From positions 1-49,648 of the forward strand of contig NZ_JAUCMW010000008.1 of the NCBI RefSeq assembly GCF_030372765.1: a stretch of DNA of 49,648 nucleotides, in the 5' to 3' direction. The notes below the pieces were generated by a model, which was not told the origin of the DNA, did not search any database, and saw only the letters and a program-made list of their open reading frames with translations. The DNA is from Labilibaculum sp. K2S (GTDB taxonomy: Bacteria; Bacteroidota; Bacteroidia; Bacteroidales; Marinifilaceae). Every line of letters begins with the position of its first letter. Within the stretch, counting starts at the first letter, position 1. Below, piece by piece: positions 8,811 to 17,425 of this stretch. A program made the position numbers and the translations under genes.

Positions 8811-9656
8811 ATGAATAGAATCATTATAACAATCGCAATTTGTCTGGCAGGAATCCAGTCATTCTCACAAGAACATTTGCCAAGTGCATCTGATTACAAT
8901 AGATTTTACAACACAAAAACACTTGTGGTTTTGGAAGATAATCTGTTTTCCGATTTTAATGACAAGATAAAAGAAGCGGTTAAACAAAACTGGACTATTA
9001 CCGAGTATGAATTTATTTCGAATGCAGAATTCGAAAAGCAACAATTCAATCCTAAGTATTCATTTTTAATAACAAGTATTGTTACTTTTAATAAAGACAA
9101 AACCAATGCCAAGTACAATTTTTTAAGTCTGCTTTTGGGTGGACAGGCAAATCAGATTGGTGATATGCCTGACCTGTGTTCAATCCCATTATCGTATGTT
9201 CGGGTTGATGAAGAAAGTTACATTTATAAACTCACCTCTTTGGTTCTGTTTATGCAAAACCATATTGCACTGGTGACTGAAAATCCTGACATTATATCTG
9301 AAAACATACTGAAATACTACAATAAAAACAGTTCCGAAACTAAAGACAAAACTCTCTATTTGCTAAAAAATGAGATGAATGATGACGTTAACTCCGTAGC
9401 TAAAATCCGAAAGATATATCCTGGAAAAGTGAAATTGGTTGAAGCCGATGAAATTGAGGAAGCCATTCGAAATAAGAACAACTATATTATCTTTTTGCAT
9501 AAAGTTGGCCCCGAAAAAACAAAAAACAAGGCCAGATGTTTTAAAATACTTATAGGTGCCGGCGACGCAAAGTTTTATTATTTCGATTACCATATGGTAA
9601 AAGGCAAGCAAAACGACAGATTTTTGGGGAGTGATTTTAAAAAGTTAGCAAAATAA
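8811..9656 (+). CDS. Secreted protein of unknown function
   Basis: I do not recognise the family. The 281-residue product has a cleavable signal peptide (MNRIIITIAICLAGIQSFSQ). The mature part alternates charged helices and hydrophobic strands, with no membrane span, no metal-binding cluster and no repeats. A segment at about residues 30-60 (KTLVVLEDNLFSDFNDKI) and the closing stretch with ILIGAGDAKFYYFDYHMVKG look well folded. It is transcribed away from dnaG and precedes the sirtuin by about 110 bases. Nothing in its context assigns a role; periplasmic location is inferred from the signal peptide. Confidence 0.7.
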   Translation: MNRIIITIAICLAGIQSFSQEHLPSASDYNRFYNTKTLVVLEDNLFSDFNDKIKEAVKQNWTITEYEFISNAEFEKQQFNPKYSFLITSIVTFNKDKTNAKYNFLSLLLGGQANQIGDMPDLCSIPLSYVRVDEESYIYKLTSLVLFMQNHIALVTENPDIISENILKYYNKNSSETKDKTLYLLKNEMNDDVNSVAKIRKIYPGKVKLVEADEIEEAIRNKNNYIIFLHKVGPEKTKNKARCFKILIGAGDAKFYYFDYHMVKGKQNDRFLGSDFKKLAK

Positions 9657-9767
9657 ATATATGTTTATACTTGCTTTAATTCGTTTAAATAGATAATTGC
9701 CCGAATTGATAAATTTTGAACGACCTTATTTTATGACTAAATTGAATCGTAAAGATCTATTTACTGT

Positions 9768-10448
9768 ATGCAAAAATTGGTTGTATTAAGTGGTGCCGGT
9801 ATAAGTGCTGAAAGTGGTATTCAAACATTTCGCGACATGGGTGGTCTTTGGAACCAATATGATGTAATGGAGGTTGCCAGTCCGCATGCATGGGAAAAAA
9901 ATCCACATTTAGTGCATCAATTTTACAACGAGCGCCGTAAACAGTTATTTAATTGTTTTCCCAATAAGGGACATCTGCTTATTGCAGAACTTGAAAAACA
10001 CTATGAGGTTGAAATTGTAACTCAAAATGTTGATGATTTGCATGAACGAGCTGGAAGTTCCAATGTATTACATCTTCATGGTGAGTTAATGAAGGCAAGA
10101 AGTACAGTTGATCCTGAATTAATTTATAATTTGGATCACTGGGAACTAACTTTTAACGACACCTGTGAAAAAGGCTCGCCATTGAGGCCACATATTGTAT
10201 GGTTTGGAGAAAGTGTTCCGGCAATTAGCGAAGCGGTTGCTATTGTTAGTAAAGCGGATGTTTTTGTAATTATTGGGACGTCGTTAAATGTGTATCCGGC
10301 AGCAGGTTTAATCGACTATATTCCAAATAAAACAGCAGTTTATGTCATCGATCCAAATCAACCATTAATGCGATCAAACAGAAATATTACTTATATTAGA
10401 GAAAAGGCGAGTGTTGGAATGGAAAAACTGTTCGAACTTCTTCATTAA
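9768..10448 (+). CDS. cobB: Sirtuin, NAD-dependent protein deacylase
   Basis: Removes acyl groups from lysines using NAD. The 226-residue protein is a compact Sir2 domain: GAGISAESGIQTFRD at the NAD site, TQNVDDLHERAG, catalytic H104 in LHLHGE, then IVWFGESVP and IIGTSLNVYPAAGL. Y53 and R56 (FYNERR) form the Tyr-x-x-Arg pair of desuccinylase/demalonylase sirtuins, so succinyl-lysine is a likely substrate. The usual two Cys-x-x-Cys zinc pairs are absent; only C133 remains in that region. From memory this is usual for the Bacteroidota branch. It is followed after 13 bases by a lipoprotein gene. Confidence 0.93.
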   Translation: MQKLVVLSGAGISAESGIQTFRDMGGLWNQYDVMEVASPHAWEKNPHLVHQFYNERRKQLFNCFPNKGHLLIAELEKHYEVEIVTQNVDDLHERAGSSNVLHLHGELMKARSTVDPELIYNLDHWELTFNDTCEKGSPLRPHIVWFGESVPAISEAVAIVSKADVFVIIGTSLNVYPAAGLIDYIPNKTAVYVIDPNQPLMRSNRNITYIREKASVGMEKLFELLH

Positions 10449-10461
10449 ATACCATTGAATT

Positions 10462-10983
10462 ATGAAAAGACAAGTGCTGTTGCTACTATTGGGAATATTA
10501 GTTTTGACTTCTTGTAATCATTATGAATCGAAAGTACCAATATCGCCTTCGGGTAATTCTGTAATCGAAAAAAGTTTATTGGGAGAATGGATTCTTTCTT
10601 CCGACAATAAAAAAGAAGAAGCATCAGGTTATATCGAAGTGATTCCTTTTAATGATACAGAGTACCTTGTTCAATTAATAGAAATTGCAGACTCAACGAA
10701 GTATATTGAATCAATTATTAACCTTCGAATGTATTCATCGGAAGTAAACGGGAATGTTTATTTAAATATGCAATTTGTTGGTTCAGATATCGATAAGGGT
10801 TTTATGATTTATCGTTACAAGCCAATTTCCGGGAATCGATACAAGATCTTCTTTCTATCAAAAGATCAGTTTAACAAAGTGTTTCCCAACTCGAAAAGCT
10901 TTAAAGAGTATATTGAAACACACACGAAAGAATTTGAAAAATATTTTGAGGAGGAAGGTATTCTCGAGCGAAAAATAAAATAA
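10462..10983 (+). CDS. Small lipoprotein, unknown function
   Basis: A 173-residue predicted lipoprotein: MKRQVLLLLLGILVLTSC is a clear lipobox signal with Cys18 the modified residue. The mature domain starts with a lipocalin-like strand segment (SLLGEWILSSDNKK, then GYIEVIPFNDTEYLVQLIE) and ends in a charged helix. The GEW start followed by repeated strands suggests a small beta-barrel binding fold, which is inference only. It sits 13 bases downstream of the sirtuin and is probably co-transcribed. A bidirectional terminator follows. Confidence 0.7.
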   Translation: MKRQVLLLLLGILVLTSCNHYESKVPISPSGNSVIEKSLLGEWILSSDNKKEEASGYIEVIPFNDTEYLVQLIEIADSTKYIESIINLRMYSSEVNGNVYLNMQFVGSDIDKGFMIYRYKPISGNRYKIFFLSKDQFNKVFPNSKSFKEYIETHTKEFEKYFEEEGILERKIK

Positions 10984-10987
10984 ACAA

Positions 10988-11021
10988 AAGGGCATCCAAA
11001 AAAATCGGATACCCTTCTCTA
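10988..11021. terminator. Bidirectional terminator
   Basis: Arms AAGGGCATCC (10988-10997) and GGATACCCTT (11007-11016) have one C-A mismatch on plus that becomes a U-G pair on minus. A-rich and T-rich flanks lie on both sides. It separates the convergent lipoprotein and phosphate transporter genes. Confidence 0.75.
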
Positions 11022-11041
11022 TTTTTTGAATGATATTTTAA

Positions 11042-13330
11042 CTACAAAACATCATCAGTAATTTCACCTTCGTTATTCATCGTTGTAAAATCACGGGATG
11101 CTTTCAAAAGATTCCCTGAATAAAGCACAAGGTTTTTGGTTTCATTAATGATTCCCAAATAAAGAACCGAATTTCTGGTTCCAACTTTCTCAGCCTTAAT
11201 TCTTCTAATTTGCTCTTTTCTAAACTTATTTAAAGATGATAACAAATCTTTTTGTTTCTCAAAAGCTCTTTCAATTTGATCTAAATCATAGTTATTATCT
11301 TTTAACAGACGATTTATAGTTTTGAAGAAATCCTCAAGCTTTACCTGAATAATATTCAATTCGTCGATTTGTTCCGGAACCAATGCTTTGTGATTGTTAT
11401 CCACGTAATCGAAAGCAGGTTCTGCAATAAAATTAATCGAGTGAGCAATTTCTCTTAAATAGTCGAGCAATTGAACGTAAAATGGCCCTGTTGTTATGCT
11501 GTCTTCAGAAAGTTTCTGAACAACCAAAGGAACCTGATCTTTCAGAGATTTAGCTTCTTTATCGAGCTTTCTAACCTTTTTCAGAGATTCTTTAAGGATG
11601 CTGCGTTCTTCAAAAGCCAAACCATTAACAATTTTAGCATACACCTTAGGAATCTTAGTGGTTACAACCGATACTGCATGAGTAAGTTGTTCAAAAATCT
11701 CTCCTTTACTAATAATAGAAGCATCTTCTTCATCAATTTCTTCTACAGAGTCTTGATTCTTCGATTTGCGTTTATGAAATACATGCGAACGCACAACGAA
11801 TGCAACCGCTACGGCTAATAAACCAACAATAGCGTATCCACCTAGCCAATTAATTAAACTTGCGAAAATAAAAGCCGCGGTGAAAGCAAAAAATGCTGTA
11901 AAAAACCAACCACCAATTACTGTAAGTACTCCTGTAATTCTGTAAACTGCAGAATCTCTGTCCCAAGCTCTATCGGAAAGTGAAGTACCCATTGCCACCA
12001 TAAATGTTACATAGGTTGTAGACAAAGGTAATTTTAGAGATGTTCCTATAGAAATTAAGATACTTGCAACCGTAAGGTTTACCGAAGCACGAATCATATC
12101 AAAAGCAGGCACATCCTTTTTATCGATACCTGTCGGAGCTGAAGGTTTGGCAAATCGTTTTTGAATCCCCTCTTGAAACTTAACAGGTAATATACTTTTT
12201 AAACTACTGTTTGCAGACAAAGAACGTCTAACCAAAAGACGGGCAAAAAAGGATGATCCAAATTTTTCCTCGCCTTCATTCTGGTTACTCAATCCTATTT
12301 CAGTTTCGGTAACTGTTCTGGCTTTTTTAGAAAACCAAAGAGTAATTGTCATTACTAAACCGGCAATAATCAACAAATAAGTTTCTGTCTTCACCTTGTC
12401 GTTTAGAATCTCCATTGTCATCCCGTAAGGATCAGTACCTGGATTTGCAATAAATGCCTGGAACGATTTGAAACCCGCCAATGGAACACCAATAAAATTT
12501 ACCAAATCGTTACCCGCAAAAGCCATTGCCAAAGCAAAGGTTCCAACCAAAACAATTACTTTTAAGATGTTTAAACGTACAAACCACACCAAAGCCTGCA
12601 GAACAACTGTCCATCCAACAAAACAAACAAAAATAATTGTTAGTGTGTTTTCTTTGATCCAACCAAGAGTTTCTTTTGTGATAAAAGAAGAACCCTTGGC
12701 TCCTTTTATTAAAATGAAATACGTAATTGCAGTAATTGCAAACCCACCAAAAAGGGCTCCAAAATACTTAAACGTTTTCTCAAACTTATAAGTAAAAATC
12801 AAGCGACTTATATACTGCACGAGAGCACCTGAAAAAAAGGCTATAACCACACTCAACAGAATACCTGTAATAATCGCCAATGCTTTTGCCGAATTAATAT
12901 AACTTCCCAAATCGAGCATTGTCTGATCAGAAGAGTTCATGATCTTTACAACGGCCACAGCCACAGCAGCACCCAGTAATTCGAATACAATCGATACGGT
13001 TGTTGACGTTGGTAAACCTACGGTATTGTAAAAATCCAACAGAATAATATCCGTTAACATTACCGCAATAAAAATGATCATGATTTCTGCAAAGTAGAAT
13101 TGGTCAGGATGAAATATCCCTTTTCGGGCAACTTCCATCATTCCACTGGAAAAAGTGGCTCCAACCAAAATTCCAAGACTGGCAATTGTTAAAATCGCCC
13201 AACGCGGGGCGGCCTTGGAACCAAATGCAGAGTTTAAGAAATTAACAGCATCATTACTAACCCCAACAATGAGGTCAGAAACAGCCAGCGCAAAAAGCAC
13301 TACTACAATAATTAAGTAAAAGTTCTCCAT
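11042..13330 (-). CDS. Inorganic phosphate transporter, Pit/PHO4 family
   Basis: Inner-membrane low-affinity phosphate permease. The PHO4 signature appears twice, as is usual: SDLIVGVSNDAVNFLNSAFG near the N-terminus and KLPLSTTYVTFMVAMGTSL in the second half. GNDLVNFIGVPLAG sits between them. There are about ten or more membrane segments. At ~760 residues it is longer than E. coli PitA; the last ~200 residues are a charged helical domain resembling PhoU, which may regulate uptake. I chose the ATG at 13330 (MENFYLIIVVVLF). The ATG at 13360 is part of TATGTTTGC, itself a -7-like sequence. It lies about 65 bases downstream of mgsA on the same strand. Confidence 0.9.
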   Translation of the reverse strand: MENFYLIIVVVLFALAVSDLIVGVSNDAVNFLNSAFGSKAAPRWAILTIASLGILVGATFSSGMMEVARKGIFHPDQFYFAEIMIIFIAVMLTDIILLDFYNTVGLPTSTTVSIVFELLGAAVAVAVVKIMNSSDQTMLDLGSYINSAKALAIITGILLSVVIAFFSGALVQYISRLIFTYKFEKTFKYFGALFGGFAITAITYFILIKGAKGSSFITKETLGWIKENTLTIIFVCFVGWTVVLQALVWFVRLNILKVIVLVGTFALAMAFAGNDLVNFIGVPLAGFKSFQAFIANPGTDPYGMTMEILNDKVKTETYLLIIAGLVMTITLWFSKKARTVTETEIGLSNQNEGEEKFGSSFFARLLVRRSLSANSSLKSILPVKFQEGIQKRFAKPSAPTGIDKKDVPAFDMIRASVNLTVASILISIGTSLKLPLSTTYVTFMVAMGTSLSDRAWDRDSAVYRITGVLTVIGGWFFTAFFAFTAAFIFASLINWLGGYAIVGLLAVAVAFVVRSHVFHKRKSKNQDSVEEIDEEDASIISKGEIFEQLTHAVSVVTTKIPKVYAKIVNGLAFEERSILKESLKKVRKLDKEAKSLKDQVPLVVQKLSEDSITTGPFYVQLLDYLREIAHSINFIAEPAFDYVDNNHKALVPEQIDELNIIQVKLEDFFKTINRLLKDNNYDLDQIERAFEKQKDLLSSLNKFRKEQIRRIKAEKVGTRNSVLYLGIINETKNLVLYSGNLLKASRDFTTMNNEGEITDDVL

Positions 13331-13425
13331 GTAATAAGTTCGTAAATTCTCCGCAAACATACAAACACATGGAGACGCTAATATTTCACAAACGTTATTT
13401 TTGTGTTAATTTAATGTTAATACAC

Positions 13426-13800
13426 TTATACCTCTGATTTATTAAGTTTTACCAAATAATCTGCAGTAGCCACATTTAAGGCCATTGGCACATTATTTAT
13501 TACGCATGTTCTTATTAAAGTTTGAATATCATGCTCATGTCCGTGCGGTGTTTCAGCATCAATTAAGAAAATTACTTCATCTACTTTTCCTTCCAATATC
13601 TGGGCTGCTAAAAGAATATCTCCACCATTTGGGCCATGACCAAAACCTTTCACCTCAAGATCTAAAACTGAATTCAATAATTCTGATGTATTTGTAGTCC
13701 CAATTAATTTGTGCTTTTTAAGCTCATCCTTATGCCTTTTTACCCAGGCAAGCATCACACTCTTCTTTTCATTGTGAGCAACCAACGCGATTGTCTTCAT
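13426..13800 (-). CDS. mgsA: Methylglyoxal synthase
   Basis: Converts dihydroxyacetone phosphate to methylglyoxal and releases phosphate, a bypass of lower glycolysis when phosphate is scarce. The 124-residue protein covers the whole domain: IALVAHNEKK at the N-terminus, the GPNGGD loop with D61 matching the catalytic Asp71 of E. coli, H86 in TPHGHEHD, and NVATADYL near the C-terminus. Compared with E. coli there is a two-residue insertion in the His loop. Its position just upstream of a phosphate permease fits a link to phosphate status; that link is inference. Confidence 0.92.
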   Translation of the reverse strand: MKTIALVAHNEKKSVMLAWVKRHKDELKKHKLIGTTNTSELLNSVLDLEVKGFGHGPNGGDILLAAQILEGKVDEVIFLIDAETPHGHEHDIQTLIRTCVINNVPMALNVATADYLVKLNKSEV

Positions 13801-13996
13801 ACATTTATTTTTTAATTGTTTTGTAATTTAATATATTTCACAAAGTATGAGTTGATAATCCTTTTTTTAATTAATAATTCATACTTATATTAGTGCTTCT
13901 GTAAAATATTCGTTTATTCATGAAATGACAGGAACCAAAGCCCGCTGCGAATAAATAGATCTGACACCAATGGAATAACAAATAAACGAAGTATTA

Positions 13997-14025
13997 TTGA
14001 AATCATTAATAAAATTGTAAATTTG
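13997..14025 (+). promoter_or_regulatory. Promoter for the SPOR lipoprotein pair
   Basis: TTG (13997-13999), 18 bases, then TAAATTTG (14018-14025), matching the Bacteroidota -33/-7 pattern with slightly short spacing. The first ATG follows 25 bases later. Confidence 0.45.
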
Positions 14026-14050
14026 TTACTATAATATTAATCCTGCCCTT

Positions 14051-14470
14051 ATGAGAAAATATATTAGAACCGCATTTATTGTTTCACTTATTCTTACAAT
14101 TGGTGTCTCAGCTTGTAAAGATGAAGCAAAGACACCTGTAAAAAAAGAAGTTGCTGAAAAGGTGAAGGCAAAAAAAGAGACTCCAAAAGCCGAGCCTGTA
14201 GTAGCTAAAAAGAAACTCGAACCTGTAGTTGAACAAGTTCCGAACAAGTATTTTTTAATTTTAGCTAGTTTTCAAAATATGAAAAATGCTGAATGTTTGC
14301 AGCAAAAATTAACCAAGGATGGTTATAGTTCTGAAGTTTTTGAAGCTGCAAATGGTTTTCACCGGGTTTCTTACAAAGCTTTTTCAGATCGCACTCTTGC
14401 TTTTCAGGAACTAAAATCGGCTAGAGCATCTGAAGAGCATAAAGAAAACTGGCTTTATATTAAACGATGA
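14051..14470 (+). CDS. SPOR-domain lipoprotein (first of pair)
   Basis: A 139-residue envelope protein. The signal MRKYIRTAFIVSLILTIGVSAC marks a lipoprotein. A Lys/Glu/Pro-rich linker (about residues 25-62) leads to a C-terminal SPOR domain (YFLILASFQNMKNAECLQQ ... GFHRVSYKAF ... NWLYIKR). SPOR domains bind peptidoglycan strands stripped of stem peptides, usually at division sites. Its neighbour 20 bases downstream has the same layout with a diverged sequence, so the two are tandem paralogues in one transcript. Confidence 0.85.
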   Translation: MRKYIRTAFIVSLILTIGVSACKDEAKTPVKKEVAEKVKAKKETPKAEPVVAKKKLEPVVEQVPNKYFLILASFQNMKNAECLQQKLTKDGYSSEVFEAANGFHRVSYKAFSDRTLAFQELKSARASEEHKENWLYIKR

Positions 14471-14489
14471 TTTGAAACTTGACATCAAA

Positions 14490-14909
14490 ATGGTAAAATT
14501 TAACTTCTTTTTAATTCTTATATTTCTTCTTTTTTCCGGATGTAAAGATAAAAAAACAATAACTCCGATTGAAAAAGGTAAGGTTGTAGAACAGACAGCA
14601 AAACGATTGGTTCCTGAATTAACACCAGAACCAAACAAGCCTGATCCAAAATTTACAAGTGAGCAAATTGCTGAAAACAGGAATTCTTTTGATTATCACA
14701 TTGTAGCCGCCAGCTACAATAATATAAGTCAGGCTGAAAATTTTAAAAGTAAATTGTACCAAAAAGGATATCCAAGTATTGTAATGGAACAAAACGGAAA
14801 GTTCCGTGTTGTAATGCAATCATTTAATAAAAAAGAAACTGCAGTAAAAGAACTGATTCGCTTACGGAAGTTGAATAAAACACCGGATTTGTGGTTGTTA
14901 CACCAATAA
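14490..14909 (+). CDS. SPOR-domain lipoprotein (second of pair)
   Basis: With the ATG at 14490 the product is 139 residues, the same length as its upstream neighbour. It has a lipoprotein signal (MVKFNFFLILIFLLFSGC), a Pro/Lys linker and a C-terminal SPOR domain (DYHIVAASYNNISQAENF ... GKFRVVMQSF ... DLWLLHQ). An in-frame TTG at 14472 is rejected because it would add a charged tail before the signal peptide. It is probably anchored in the outer membrane and binds septal peptidoglycan. It converges with the PAP2-like gene, 10 bases away, with no obvious terminator between. Confidence 0.83.
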   Translation: MVKFNFFLILIFLLFSGCKDKKTITPIEKGKVVEQTAKRLVPELTPEPNKPDPKFTSEQIAENRNSFDYHIVAASYNNISQAENFKSKLYQKGYPSIVMEQNGKFRVVMQSFNKKETAVKELIRLRKLNKTPDLWLLHQ

Positions 14910-14919
14910 ATAATAGAAT

Positions 14920-15522
14920 TTACATTAGCAGCATACAAGAACAAATTGTTACTAAACCAACTATAAAACCTGCGTAAACCTGAGATGGAGTATGCAGGTT
15001 TAATTTTAACCGGGAATAGGCAATTAATCCGGCAAAAATAATTCCCACCATAAATACAAGTTTTAGAGAACTGGAATAAAGCATGGTAAACGCAATTACC
15101 ATTCCTAAAAACCCCCCAATACCTGCCATATGCAAACTGATTTTCCACTTTAGTGAGATAAGAGTTACTATGAAAATGGAAATGATAGCTGCCAGTTGTA
15201 AATTAGCGATTATCCTTGTGATTGGAAATTTAAGCAACATGTAATAGCCCAAAAAGTAAAATAGTAGTGTCAATACTAAGGGAATGAGTCTTTCCTGACG
15301 TTTTTCCAAACCAATATCTGAAATAATATTCTGATTCTTCAGTAAAGGCAAAATACTTAAGGGAAGTAATACCGTTGAAATTACTACAATCATATAAATT
15401 ACACGTACCAATTGATGGGGCGCAAAGTCAAGATAGGTTCCTGAATGAAATATTACAAAAACAGAAATTAATGGCATTAACATTGGATGTGCCACTCCTG
15501 ATATTATTCGAGCGAAATTCAT
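14920..15522 (-). CDS. PAP2-superfamily-like membrane protein
   Basis: A 200-residue integral membrane protein with about six hydrophobic segments, resembling lipid phosphate phosphatases of the PAP2 superfamily. The three motifs are present only in altered form: KRQERLIPL in place of the first, KISLHMAGIGG in place of the PSGH motif (the His is kept), and SRLKLNLHTPSQVYAGFIVG matching the SR-H motif. A Gln replaces the usual final Asp. It could be a phosphatase acting on an undecaprenyl or phosphatidyl substrate, or a non-catalytic relative. It lies downstream of rpoN, beyond a strong terminator. Confidence 0.72.
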   Translation of the reverse strand: MNFARIISGVAHPMLMPLISVFVIFHSGTYLDFAPHQLVRVIYMIVVISTVLLPLSILPLLKNQNIISDIGLEKRQERLIPLVLTLLFYFLGYYMLLKFPITRIIANLQLAAIISIFIVTLISLKWKISLHMAGIGGFLGMVIAFTMLYSSSLKLVFMVGIIFAGLIAYSRLKLNLHTPSQVYAGFIVGLVTICSCMLLM

Positions 15523-15589
15523 ATAAAGTAGATTTGAGATGCCGGATAGAGATGTGAAAAAAGTATTTACATCATTTATCCAAGCCCTT

Positions 15590-15626
15590 TAACAAAACAA
15601 AAGTGCAAAGATAATTGTCTTTGCAC
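15590..15626 (-). terminator. Intrinsic terminator of rpoN
   Basis: On the minus strand GTGCAAAGA pairs perfectly with TCTTTGCAC (15603-15626, 6-base loop), followed by TTTTGTTTTGTT. It starts 26 bases past the rpoN stop. The second arm, ATCTTTGCA, also resembles a -7 element, so the site might double as a promoter for the PAP2-like gene. Confidence 0.75.
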
Positions 15627-15651
15627 CAACTCGTTTATTCTTTAACAAAAT

Positions 15652-17106
15652 TTATAATTCTTTTCTTAATCTGGCCACAGGAATATTTAATTGTTCCCTG
15701 TATTTAGCTACAGTACGCCTTGCAATCATGTACGATTTTTCCTTTAAAATAACCGCTAACTTATCATCAGTTAATGGTTTCTTCTTATCCTCATTATCAA
15801 TACATTCATGTAATATTTTCTTTATCTCGCGAGTCGAAACCTCTTCTCCGGAATCGGTCTGCAAACCTTCTGAGAAGAAATATTTTAAGGAAAAAATACC
15901 AAAATGAGTTTGTATGTATTTCGAATTTGATACTCGTGATATGGTTGAAATATCTAGTCCTGTGATTTCAGCAATATCTTTCAAAATCATTGGTCTGAGT
16001 TTACGTTCATCACCTTCCAGAAAATATTCCCGCTGAAAATCAATAATCGCGTTCATACTTATCAACAATGTATTTTGTCGTTGTTTAATTGCATCAATAA
16101 ACCATTTTGCTGAATCGAGCTTTTGCTTCACAAACATAACGGCATCCTTATTCTCTCGTGACTGATTTTTCTTATTGCCGGAATAATCCTCGAGCATCTC
16201 GGAATAAGCTCTGCTAATATGCAGTTCAGGAACATTCCGTGAATTCAGGCTTAATAACAAATCACCATCTTCCTCTTCCAATATAAAATCAGGAATAATA
16301 GTAGGCGATGCCTTATCTAATGGATTATTGAATGTGCTTCCCGGTTTTGGATTTAACTTTAAAATTTCGTCAACAGCACATTTAAAATCTTCATCGCTTG
16401 CACCAACTCTCTTCTGAATTTTATCGTAGTGCTTTTTGGTAAACTCTTCAAAATTCTTTTTCAGAATCAGCTTAGCTAATTTTACATCGGGATTGAATTT
16501 GCCTTTGCGTTCAATCTGAAGAAGCAAGCACTCCTGCAGGTCGCGCGCACCAACTCCTGCCGGATCAAAATCCTGGATTACCCGTAACAATTCCACTAAT
16601 TCTTCATAGGAAGTCTCAACCCCCATCGAGAAAGCCAAGTCATCCACAATACTTTCAATTTCTCTTCGCAGGTATCCGTCTTCATCAATATTTCCAATCA
16701 AATACTCCGTTAAAGCATACTTTTCAGGAGTAAGAATACGCAATCCCAATTGTGATATCAGCAATTCATGAAAAGTTGTTCCTCCCGAAAAAGGAATTTC
16801 TTCGTGCTTGTCGTCCTGCGAATAATTTTGTGCAGAAAGTTTATAAGATGGAGTATCTTCATCATTCATATAATCTTCCAAAGAAAATTCTTCCTGATCT
16901 TTGTCTTTCTCCGGAGCTTCATCGGATTGATTATCATCATGATAATCCTCCTCAGTATTTCCTTCTTCCAAAACAGGATTCTCTTCCAACTCCTTTTTAA
17001 TTCGCTCTTCAAGCTGCAAAGTTGGAAGCTCCAACAATTTTATCACCTGAATTTGCTGAGGTGATAATTTCTGTAATAACTTTTGCTGTAAACTTTGCTT
17101 TAGCAT
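15652..17106 (-). CDS. rpoN: RNA polymerase sigma-54 factor
   Basis: Directs RNA polymerase to -24/-12 promoters that need an AAA+ activator. The 484-residue protein has the Gln/Leu-rich region I (SLQQKLLQKLSPQQIQVIKL), an acidic region II, the core-binding region III and the C-terminal RpoN box ARRTVAKYRE that reads the -24 element. Length and order are standard. Upstream lies a clear housekeeping promoter (17134-17164) and downstream a strong terminator, so it is a single-gene transcript. No sigma-54 activator gene is visible in the window. Confidence 0.96.
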   Translation of the reverse strand: MLKQSLQQKLLQKLSPQQIQVIKLLELPTLQLEERIKKELEENPVLEEGNTEEDYHDDNQSDEAPEKDKDQEEFSLEDYMNDEDTPSYKLSAQNYSQDDKHEEIPFSGGTTFHELLISQLGLRILTPEKYALTEYLIGNIDEDGYLRREIESIVDDLAFSMGVETSYEELVELLRVIQDFDPAGVGARDLQECLLLQIERKGKFNPDVKLAKLILKKNFEEFTKKHYDKIQKRVGASDEDFKCAVDEILKLNPKPGSTFNNPLDKASPTIIPDFILEEEDGDLLLSLNSRNVPELHISRAYSEMLEDYSGNKKNQSRENKDAVMFVKQKLDSAKWFIDAIKQRQNTLLISMNAIIDFQREYFLEGDERKLRPMILKDIAEITGLDISTISRVSNSKYIQTHFGIFSLKYFFSEGLQTDSGEEVSTREIKKILHECIDNEDKKKPLTDDKLAVILKEKSYMIARRTVAKYREQLNIPVARLRKEL

Positions 17107-17133
17107 ACTAATTCCGTTCTTTTTTTGAATGAA

Positions 17134-17164
17134 GCAAGGTACATATTCTCTTGTGAACTTACAA
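17134..17164 (-). promoter_or_regulatory. rpoN promoter
   Basis: On the minus strand TTG (17162-17164), exactly 20 bases, TACCTTGC (17134-17141), close to the Bacteroidota consensus. The CTTGT...ACAAG arms around the -33 form a small dyad that could be an operator. Apart from this promoter and the asnS terminator, the 319-base gap 17107-17425 shows nothing else. Confidence 0.6.
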
Positions 17165-17361
17165 GAAGATCATCGCTCAAGTACAATTTTCAAGCCATAA
17201 GTGGTAAGTATCAAAATCTTAAGCAGAACAGGCAGACTCAAAAAGCTCAGAATAAGTAACTTACTTCATTGTTTTTTTATAAACAATTCTGCCAACCTTT
17301 GCCTTATCGGGATAAAACATCAAATAAAACCACGAATTTCAACACCAAATATTAAAAATTT

Positions 17362-17402
17362 AAAACACAAAAAAACCGTACTACATATGCAATACGGTTT
17401 TC
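17362..17402 (-). terminator. Intrinsic terminator of asnS
   Basis: AAAACCGTA (17394-17402 on minus) pairs perfectly with TACGGTTTT (17373-17381) and runs into TTTTTTTGTG. It lies 23 bases past the asnS stop. Confidence 0.8.
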
Positions 17403-17425
17403 TATATCATTTGGTTTTTATCCGT

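Noticed and set aside
11471..11818. 115-codon open frame antisense to the phosphate transporter
   Set aside because: The minus-strand frame is a clear PHO4-family protein; the antisense product resembles nothing.
14051..14909. One SPOR gene split by a frameshift
   Set aside because: Each half has its own lipoprotein signal, linker and complete SPOR domain, so these are two genes.
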